A stretch of 64,000 bases of DNA from JAUSIK01 sp964547875. Lineage in GTDB: Archaea; Nanobdellota; Nanobdellia; Pacearchaeales; GW2011-AR1. Both the position numbers and the translations under genes were made by a program. A model generated the notes under the pieces. It worked only from the letters and a program-made list of their open reading frames with translations, was not told the origin of the DNA and ran no database searches. Location: contig CAZJPE010000001.1 of assembly GCA_964547875.1 (NCBI GenBank), positions 1 to 64,000 on the forward strand, read 5' to 3'. Below, one piece after another: positions 15,484 to 22,539 of this stretch (its first letter is position 1; every line of letters starts with the position of its first letter).

Positions 15484-16383
15484 TTAAAATATTATATTCT
15501 CTTCTTTTAGCATATCGAAAAGAAATTTAACTAGATATTTTAAATTTCCTTTTAATTGCGCAGATTCTAATGCTTTATAATAAAGATATTTCTTCTTACT
15601 GGGAATATTAACCATGGGAAAAGCATGTTTATGCAGAATAAAGTTAATAAGCAATCTTCCAACTCTCCCATTTCCGTCTACAAAAGGATGAATTGTCTCA
15701 AAAGCAGAATGAAAATAGGCGGCTAAAATCAAAGGATGCAATTTTTCTCTATTTTTAGAATACCAAGAAAGAAGAACCTGCATCTCTTCTGGTACTTCTT
15801 TTGGTTTTGGAGGTAGCCAATTTGCTCCACGGATATAAACTTGAAGAGTTCTATATTTTCCAATTTCTGCTTTTAACTCATCTTTGAGAGTATTTTTAAC
15901 CACTAATTCATGTAATTTAAGAATCATTTCTTTGGATATATCTTCTTCCCAATTTAGGATATAATCAAAAGCCTCTCTATGATTAATAACTTCATTTATT
16001 TCTCTTAATGATTTTCTAGGAGTTATTTTTTCAAATAAGAGCTGGGATGTTTCTTGCAAAGTGAGAGTATTGCCTTCTATATTAGTAGAATCGTAAGTAA
16101 ATAGAGAAACAAATGTCTCATATCTGTTTTGTAAGTTTTTCTTGGGCAGTAAAGCGTATTCTTCTTTTATTTTTTCCAGTTCTTCTATCTCTTTTTCAGT
16201 CAATAGAGTAGAGAGAAGCATTAATTCTTTATCCGCCTTTTCTTCTTTTTCAGATAATTGTTTTTTTACTAAATCAACTCCGAGGTATACTCTTTTTTTC
16301 TGGACTTTATCTCCTTTTCTCACAGATTGCACTCTATAATAATACTTTCTGCCATTTTTCTCCTTTATTTCAGTATAAGCCAT
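15484..16383 (-). CDS. Fic-domain AMP-transferase with internal inhibitory motif
   Basis: The 299-residue protein has the Fic active-site loop HPFVDGNGRVGR at residues 232-243, with catalytic His232. An upstream inhibitory motif STNIEGN at 99-105 (S-x-x-x-E-G form, Glu103) is the class in which the inhibitory helix is N-terminal in the same chain. Fic enzymes transfer AMP from ATP to protein hydroxyls, or remove it. The first ~35 residues (TEIKEKNGRKYYYRVQSVRK) form a small domain also seen at the start of two giant surface proteins in this window. Operator-like GTCTAC repeats flank the gene. Confidence 0.85.
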   Translation of the reverse strand: MAYTEIKEKNGRKYYYRVQSVRKGDKVQKKRVYLGVDLVKKQLSEKEEKADKELMLLSTLLTEKEIEELEKIKEEYALLPKKNLQNRYETFVSLFTYDSTNIEGNTLTLQETSQLLFEKITPRKSLREINEVINHREAFDYILNWEEDISKEMILKLHELVVKNTLKDELKAEIGKYRTLQVYIRGANWLPPKPKEVPEEMQVLLSWYSKNREKLHPLILAAYFHSAFETIHPFVDGNGRVGRLLINFILHKHAFPMVNIPSKKKYLYYKALESAQLKGNLKYLVKFLFDMLKEENIIF

Positions 16384-16837
16384 AATATCTTTACGTCTAC
16401 ATCGTTTATATATTTTTCTATGGTGTAGACGTATAATGAGGATTATGTAGACAAATTTGTAGACATAATATAATTTGCAGTCATCTCGGTAGGCTATAAA
16501 TTTCGCTTATAACAATTTCGCCAAGGAGACATATGCTCCTGCCGTAAGTGGAGCAGAGAATTCCATGCTCTCTTTTTTTATTTTGTAATCTCATGCAATA
16601 AAGTGGAACTTATATTTATATTTTGCTATTTTTAATAGCATGAAGAAGGTTGATTCTAGATTAGAGACAAATGAAAGCAAAACGCATTAAGAAGAAGCTT
16701 TTGAATTCAGGCGATATGGGATATTTTGAGGAGAGGATTAATGAGATTTTTGATTTTTTGGATTTATTTCACTATTATGTAATTATTAAGTAGTTACAGA
16801 TAGAAAGGTTTAAAAAGATTAAATTCTCTTAATTTTT
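16384..16837 (+). other. Intergenic region with repeated TGTAGAC motifs and two tiny frames
   Basis: This 454-base gap holds the promoter side of fic. A TATA-like TTATATTTATA near 16611-16621 is followed about 25 bp later by an ATG at 16640, a 16-codon frame. A second frame, 16671-16793, encodes a 40-residue product beginning MKAKRIKKKLLNSGDMGYFE. Together they may be a decayed small gene. A 12-bp match to the tRNA-Glu 3' end is at 16533-16544. A TTTAAAAA box near 16809-16817 is placed to start the glycosylase-like gene. Confidence 0.4.
16393..16465 (-). promoter_or_regulatory. Repeated GTCTAC/GTAGAC operator-like sites upstream of fic
   Basis: ACGTCTACA at 16393-16401 faces TGTAGACGT at 16424-16432 around a TATATATT box, making a 9-bp inverted repeat. 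TGTAGACA recurs at 16446-16453 and 16458-16465. A fifth copy, TACGTCTACA, is at 15441-15450 beyond the 3' end of fic. Arrangement around the promoter suggests binding of a dimeric regulator, possibly encoded elsewhere. Confidence 0.5.
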
Positions 16838-17284
16838 ATGAATTACAGGCAATTTTTTGAGAGAAAAGCAGAGCAAGTAGCACAAGACTTACTTGGAAGA
16901 GTATTAATGACAAATAAGGGTTTTACAGGCCAGATAGTGCAAACAGGCGCTTATGAAGATGATAATGGCACACCAACAAGACAAGGAATGTTGTATGCTC
17001 CTGGAACAATATTTCTAATGAGATATAGAGGGAGCGAAATGTTCAATATTGCAACAGACAGAGAAGGATTTCCTTCTTGTGTAGAAATAAAGCAATTAGC
17101 AAGCCCTGATGGAAGAATAACAGGTTCTGGAAAGATCACTAAATACCTCGGCTTAAATGGAACAGACGGAATACCATTGAAGGATTTAGTGCAAATATTA
17201 GGAGAGCCTGTTGGCAGCTCAAGAATTGTAAGAAAAGAAGGAAGTGCTGAGAATTGCATGGGTGTTTATTCTATTAAGAAATAA
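16838..17284 (+). CDS. Short AAG-fold (3-methyladenine DNA glycosylase-like) protein
   Basis: The 148-residue protein follows the AAG/MPG family order: QVAQDLLGRVLM, the GQIVQTGAYED strand, PGTIFLMRYRG and GSGKITKYLGLNG, which matches the family PGKLTKALGI-like element. AAG flips damaged purines out and cuts the glycosidic bond with a Glu in the motif V-E-T-E-A-Y. Here that strand reads VQTGAY, so the catalytic Glu is apparently Gly, and the chain is about 50 residues shorter than usual. It may read bases, not remove them. First gene of the HTH-array operon, 11 bp before the next. The family call is by eye and fairly secure. Confidence 0.72.
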   Translation: MNYRQFFERKAEQVAQDLLGRVLMTNKGFTGQIVQTGAYEDDNGTPTRQGMLYAPGTIFLMRYRGSEMFNIATDREGFPSCVEIKQLASPDGRITGSGKITKYLGLNGTDGIPLKDLVQILGEPVGSSRIVRKEGSAENCMGVYSIKK

Positions 17285-17295
17285 GGAGTTTTAAA

Positions 17296-19011
17296 ATGAA
17301 AAAGACTCCTAAGATGCTTGAGATTGAAGAAAGAATTGGCGAGCCAATTGACGTTTATTTGAGGAGGGAGTATGTTAAAGAGAGGAGAAGTACTGTAGAA
17401 ATAGCAGAGCGATTTGGTGTTGGTAGTACGACTATTCGTGGTTGGTTAAAAAAGGAAGGTATAGGAATAAGAGACATATCTGAGGCAACAAGCATAGCAC
17501 GTTTACCAGAAGGATTTGTTAAGCCTTCTAAAGAAGAACTAGAAAGAATGTATGTTAACGAGAGGATGAGTATTACTAAGATAGGAGTGAAATTAGGAGT
17601 AAGTAGGGCGAGTGCACATAACTGGCTAATGGAAAATGAAATTGGAACAAGAGATAGATCCGTAATTAAATTACCAAATGGTGTTACCAAACCTACTAAA
17701 GAAGAGTTAGAAAAATTGTATTATGAAGATGGATTAGGTATGGCTAAAATAGGAATTAGGTTTGGAGTTAGTCATTTTATTATTCGTGGTTGGCTAAATG
17801 ATTATGATATTGAGATTAGAGAAGCAAGAAAATTACCAGAAGGATTTGTTAAGCCTTCTAAAGAAGAACTAGAAAGAATGTATGTTGATGAGAAAATGAG
17901 TACGTATAAAATAGCAGAAAGATTAGGGGCGAATGCTACGAGTGTCTTTAAGTGGTTAAGAAAGAATGGTATCGAAACTAGGGAACCACCAAGATTACCA
18001 GAAGGATTTGTTAAACCAACTAGAGATGAACTAGAAAAATTTTATGTAAATGAAAGAATAAGTGTAGAAGAGATAAGTAAAAAATTAGGAGTTAGTCATT
18101 TTACTCTTTGTAATTGGTTAAGAGAATATGACATAGAAATAAGAGATAGCTCTGAAGCTAAATTACCCGAGGGAATTATTAAACCAAAAAAACAAGAGTT
18201 AGAAAGAATGTATGTTGATGAAAAGATGAGTGCGGAAAAAATGGGGAAAAGACTAGGGGTAGGTACTACGACTATTTACAATTGGTTAAAGGAGAATGAT
18301 ATTGAGATTAGAGACATATCTGAAGCATTGAGTATAGCACATTTACCAGATGGGTTTACTAAACCTTCTAAAGAAGAACTAGAAAGAATGTACGTGAGGG
18401 ATGGAATTAGCACATATAAAATCGGAGAAAGATTAGGAGTATCTAATTCTACCATCATTAATTGGTTAAAGAAATACAAAATTTCTACAAGATCCCATAA
18501 TGATATGTCCAACTCCCAATTCAAAGATTTTTTAAAAAACAATCAGGCTGCATTGAATTTGGCAGGAGCGGCTGTATTAATGAATGGTGCTGGAAATGAT
18601 ATTGAGTCATTAATAATTCAAACATATCAAGGTACATTTAAAGATAGAAAAGAATTATACTCGTTGTTAGAAAAAAATAGACAAGAAATTTATGATTTAG
18701 TAAAAGAAGGTCTAACAAATCTTGGAATGTATATAGGGGATTTTTCTCTTGATGAAAGACCGATTATTCCTGTTTTGATTGGGCAGGCGATCTCTGGCAT
18801 TTCAGATGAAAAGTTAACTTCTTCATTAGAAGAAAAGGTTGTAAAGTTATTAAGAAATCAGTATAGCCCTCTTTTTAATGAAAATATGCACGAAACATTG
18901 AGGACAATTGAAGGGAAATTAGAAGGATCTGATGGGAAAATTAAGGGAATTTATGAAAAACTTCATACCCACTATCAAGAAACAATGAAATTAATGGAGG
19001 AGTTGAAATAA
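17296..19011 (+). CDS. Seven-module tandem HTH DNA-binding protein
   Basis: This 571-residue protein is built of seven HTH modules of about 50-60 residues, then a unique ~160-residue C-terminal domain. Each module reads YVxExxS-xxKIxxRLGVS-xxTxxxWLxxxxIxxR, joined by LPEGFVKPSKEELER-type linkers. The recognition-helix residues after GVS differ in each module (for example RASAHN, HFIIRG, NSTIIN) while linkers are almost constant. A 54-nt stretch is identical at 17503-17556 and 17833-17886. The C-terminal domain (LGMYIGDFSLDERPIIPVL onward) is shared with the other two array proteins. AAGGAG-like AAATAAGGAG sits at the start. It should bind long DNA sites. Confidence 0.8.
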   Translation: MKKTPKMLEIEERIGEPIDVYLRREYVKERRSTVEIAERFGVGSTTIRGWLKKEGIGIRDISEATSIARLPEGFVKPSKEELERMYVNERMSITKIGVKLGVSRASAHNWLMENEIGTRDRSVIKLPNGVTKPTKEELEKLYYEDGLGMAKIGIRFGVSHFIIRGWLNDYDIEIREARKLPEGFVKPSKEELERMYVDEKMSTYKIAERLGANATSVFKWLRKNGIETREPPRLPEGFVKPTRDELEKFYVNERISVEEISKKLGVSHFTLCNWLREYDIEIRDSSEAKLPEGIIKPKKQELERMYVDEKMSAEKMGKRLGVGTTTIYNWLKENDIEIRDISEALSIAHLPDGFTKPSKEELERMYVRDGISTYKIGERLGVSNSTIINWLKKYKISTRSHNDMSNSQFKDFLKNNQAALNLAGAAVLMNGAGNDIESLIIQTYQGTFKDRKELYSLLEKNRQEIYDLVKEGLTNLGMYIGDFSLDERPIIPVLIGQAISGISDEKLTSSLEEKVVKLLRNQYSPLFNENMHETLRTIEGKLEGSDGKIKGIYEKLHTHYQETMKLMEELK

Positions 19012-19012
19012 A

Positions 19013-21370
19013 ATGGCATTATTAAGACCGTATCAAGCTGAAGCAGTTAAGGAAATACTTGACAAGAAGAGAGTTTTAATAGCGGATGATATGGGGCTTG
19101 GAAAATGTGCTGAATCCATATCTGCTAAAACTGCTATTGATAGAAGATATGGAGAAGGTGGAAAGACATTAATTATATGCCCTCCCTCTGTTGTACAACA
19201 CTGGGAAGACGAGATTAAGTTATGGTATCATAAGCATGAAAATACAAGAATTGCAAGAGTTGAAACATCAACATATGACTCTGATATAAAATCAGCAAGA
19301 AATGCAGATTTTGTAATTACTGGCTATCCAACATTGTCTTATTTTGGGGATCAACCAAGAAAAATCGATAATCTAAAAAATTTAGGATTTCAATATGGAA
19401 TCATAGACGAAGCTCATAATGCTAAGAATCCAGAATCCATAAGAAGTTCTGCTGCTAGGAAATTATTACATACTCCAGAATATTTAGCAATTTTATCAGG
19501 AACTCCTATTCCAAATACTGTTATTGATATTTATTCACTTTTGAATCTTTTAGATAAAGAAAGTTTTCCAATCAACAGCGAAAATGCTCGTTCTATCTTA
19601 ACAAACTTTTATACTTTATTTAGAAGAGATCCTGAATTTGTAAGCCGAGTAATTGGAGAAAGAAGAATTAGAAGAACTGTTGAGGATTATCTAAATACAC
19701 AGTTTCCTGCAATACAACAACATGATTTAGAAGTAATGCTTGATGGAGAACATCAAGATGTTTACATGAATGTTTATGAGAATGACGAAATTAAACCAGG
19801 CTCAAAACTAATTCAATTAAGAAAAGCCGCCCTAGATCCAAATCTAGTCAGCCCAAAAAAGCTTGAAGACAAATTAGCATCGAGGATAGGAAAGATGGAA
19901 TCTTCTGTTTACAAATCTGTAGATGATATTATTGAAGAAGCTGTTGATAAGGGTGGAAAAGTGTTGCTATTTTCTGATTTAAAAGTTGGAGTTACTGATA
20001 AATTAACAGAAAGATACGCTAAATACGGGGCAGTATTTATTGACTCTGATGTTCCTTCAACTAAAACAAATGGAGAAGTAAGTTTAAGAGAAGAAGTTAG
20101 AAGAAGATTTCAGCAAGATCCAAATTGTAAGGTATTAATCGCAACAACTGTTATGGATGAAGGAGTTGATTTGACAGCAGCAACAGATATTGTACACTTA
20201 ACATTGCCATATTCTCCTGCTGCCATGGATCAAAGGAATAGAAGATCACAAAGAATAGGAGAAGTTAAGAAAGGTAGTGTTAATGTTTACACTGTAAAAC
20301 AAAAGTTAGATACAGGTATTCCAACAATTACAGAAGGTATTGGTAGATTGTTAGATGATAAAAGAAGAATTATAACTTATATAGAAAAAGAGCCATTTTC
20401 TCTAACAAAAAGAGACTTAGACGAGATTAAAAATGGAAAACCTCAAAAATCAAGCCATTTAGCTCCAATTATTCGTTCTGGTATGAATTCTGTATTAGCT
20501 CATTTTAGACAGTTAAAAGGACAGGGCCATAAAAAGATTTTAGCTCATTATGAAAAATATCCAGAAGAAGCAGAGTATATTGCAAGACTTTATGCTTCAC
20601 ATTGGGAAGGATACTATGGTGGAAATACTGCTAATTTGTATACGAAAGTAATTCAATTACTTGGAGAAACTGAAGATTTAGAAAGAAAATTGGATATTGC
20701 CTCTGGCCCATTCTCTTTATCTAGAAAATTAGGAGAGCCTGTCACAAATATTGACTTAAATCCTCATATGTTACAGGCGGGAAGAAAACTTGAAGAGAAA
20801 GGAATTATAGTTCCTGGGAATATTGCAAAAGAAGCATCATTCCATGATTTGCCATTTGATAAAGAATCTTTTGATTTAGCAGTATGTTCTTTGGCATTGC
20901 ATATGTCTCGCTTAGAAGTCAAAGATGAAAGAAAAACAATCAGAGAAAGAGAACTAGCATTTAAAGAGGCAAATAGAGTATTAAGACATGGAGGTTACGG
21001 AATCATTACTCTTCCGTATACAGCTATTAATTTAGAAGATACTGAAAGATTTTATGAAGGTCTTGAGCAACTTGGGTTTGAAGTTCTACCTTTTTCTGGA
21101 TTTTATAAAGGCCCAAAAGAATCAAAGTTTAGAAGAGTGTATTTAGCTGGCTTGAGAAAGATAGAAGATTCTCCTAAGGCTTCAATTGATCCTGAATTAC
21201 TGACATGGAAAATGGACAAAAGCATTGGTGAAAGAAAGGGGAGTTCTAAAAAGAAGAAGAAACACATCTTACCAGAAGAAAAAATAATTGAAAAAGAACA
21301 TGTAACTTCGTTCTCACATACAACAAAAAGAAAGGAATTAGGAGACTTGGTTAGGGAGAGCTTAAAATGA
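19013..21370 (+). CDS. Snf2-family ATPase fused to a class I methyltransferase
   Basis: In this 785-residue protein the Snf2 motor fills about 1-470: Walker A region DDMGLGKC (residues 25-32, Cys where Thr/Ser is usual), DEAH at 132-135, LSGTPIPN at 161-168 and motif VI QRNRRSQRIG near 407. From about 550 comes a Rossmann methyltransferase: motif I LDIASGPFSLS, IDLNPHML and the acidic DLPFDKESFDLAVCSLALH. A basic tail (KGSSKKKKKH) follows. The Snf2 part should translocate on DNA; the second part should bind AdoMet, but its acceptor is unknown. It starts 1 bp after the seven-module gene and overlaps the four-module gene by 4 bp. Confidence 0.85.
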   Translation: MALLRPYQAEAVKEILDKKRVLIADDMGLGKCAESISAKTAIDRRYGEGGKTLIICPPSVVQHWEDEIKLWYHKHENTRIARVETSTYDSDIKSARNADFVITGYPTLSYFGDQPRKIDNLKNLGFQYGIIDEAHNAKNPESIRSSAARKLLHTPEYLAILSGTPIPNTVIDIYSLLNLLDKESFPINSENARSILTNFYTLFRRDPEFVSRVIGERRIRRTVEDYLNTQFPAIQQHDLEVMLDGEHQDVYMNVYENDEIKPGSKLIQLRKAALDPNLVSPKKLEDKLASRIGKMESSVYKSVDDIIEEAVDKGGKVLLFSDLKVGVTDKLTERYAKYGAVFIDSDVPSTKTNGEVSLREEVRRRFQQDPNCKVLIATTVMDEGVDLTAATDIVHLTLPYSPAAMDQRNRRSQRIGEVKKGSVNVYTVKQKLDTGIPTITEGIGRLLDDKRRIITYIEKEPFSLTKRDLDEIKNGKPQKSSHLAPIIRSGMNSVLAHFRQLKGQGHKKILAHYEKYPEEAEYIARLYASHWEGYYGGNTANLYTKVIQLLGETEDLERKLDIASGPFSLSRKLGEPVTNIDLNPHMLQAGRKLEEKGIIVPGNIAKEASFHDLPFDKESFDLAVCSLALHMSRLEVKDERKTIRERELAFKEANRVLRHGGYGIITLPYTAINLEDTERFYEGLEQLGFEVLPFSGFYKGPKESKFRRVYLAGLRKIEDSPKASIDPELLTWKMDKSIGERKGSSKKKKKHILPEEKIIEKEHVTSFSHTTKRKELGDLVRESLK

Positions 21371-22539
21371 AAAAGACTCCTAAGATGCTTGAGGTTGAAG
21401 AAAGAATTGGCGAGCCAATTGACGTTTACTTGAGAAGAGAGTATGTTGATGAGGGGATGAATGCAAGAGAAATAGGGGAAAAGTTTGGAGTGAGTGAGGC
21501 TCCTGTTCTTAGATGGCTAAGAAAATATGGAATCCCGGTTCGCACATCAGCAGAATCAAGACTTTGGAGCCATATTGACCATAATAAGATTGCTAAAGAT
21601 GAATTAGTCAGACTCCATATACAAGAAAGAAAATCAATTCTTCAAATGTCAAAACTGCTTGGAATAGCAAGAGAAACTATCAAGGATATCCTTACTCAAC
21701 ACAATATTCCTATCAGAGATTCTAGAAGAAAAGGGCAAATAAAAAAAGAAGAACTTGAAGAGTTATACAGAACAAAAACTATGGAAGAAATAGCTCACTT
21801 TTATGAGGTCTCAGGTACTCATGTTAGAAACAAATTAAATCAATATGGAATACCTATCAAAACTCTAAGTGAAGCAAGACTGACTAAGAGTGGCGGACAC
21901 ATTCCTTCAGAAAATGAGTTAAGAAAGCTGTATGCCCAACATAAAAGCGCCAAAAAAATAGCCGATTTATATAAAGTTTCTGAACCAACAATCCTAACAT
22001 ATTTACATAAATATCAGATCATAAAAAGTATTAATACAAATAAACAATTCATCAATCTTATAAGGAGAGATAAAGTAGCAGGAAATTTAGTTGTGATGGC
22101 AACTCTATTAAATGGTGAGGCGAGCAACATTGAACAACTCATCACAGAAATATATAATGGGCAATTTACAAACCAACAACAACTCCACGCATTGATAGAT
22201 GAAAATCGTAAAGAAGTCTATGAATTAGTAGAAGCGGGATTAACTAATTTAGGAGCTTATATTGGAAATTTCTCTCTCGATGATAGGGTTATTATTCCAG
22301 TTTTAATCGGTCAGGCTATTTCTAGCATTCCAGATGAAAAATTAACATCCTCGCTAGAAAAAAGAGTTATCAACATATTAAGAACACAATACAGTCCCTT
22401 ATTTAATGAAAATATGCAGGGAACATTAAAAACAATTGAAGGGAAATTAGAAGAATCAGATGGGAAAATTAGGGGCATTTATCAAAAACTATATGATCAT
22501 TATCAAGAAGTTATGCAATTACAGGAGGAATTAGCATGA
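21367..22539 (+). CDS. Four-module tandem HTH DNA-binding protein
   Basis: The 390-residue protein starts almost identically to the seven-module protein; about 81 bp of DNA at the two 5' ends differ at only a few positions, though the later parts have diverged. Four HTH modules follow (for example AREIGEKFGVSEAPVLRWL and AKKIADLYKVSEPTILTYL), then the shared C-terminal domain (LGAYIGNFSLDDRVIIPVL, LTSSLEKRVINILRTQYSP). The array is shorter and less regular than its paralogues. It overlaps the Snf2 gene and the nine-module gene by 4 bp each. Recent duplication or gene conversion of the 5' end is likely. Confidence 0.78.
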   Translation: MKKTPKMLEVEERIGEPIDVYLRREYVDEGMNAREIGEKFGVSEAPVLRWLRKYGIPVRTSAESRLWSHIDHNKIAKDELVRLHIQERKSILQMSKLLGIARETIKDILTQHNIPIRDSRRKGQIKKEELEELYRTKTMEEIAHFYEVSGTHVRNKLNQYGIPIKTLSEARLTKSGGHIPSENELRKLYAQHKSAKKIADLYKVSEPTILTYLHKYQIIKSINTNKQFINLIRRDKVAGNLVVMATLLNGEASNIEQLITEIYNGQFTNQQQLHALIDENRKEVYELVEAGLTNLGAYIGNFSLDDRVIIPVLIGQAISSIPDEKLTSSLEKRVINILRTQYSPLFNENMQGTLKTIEGKLEESDGKIRGIYQKLYDHYQEVMQLQEELA

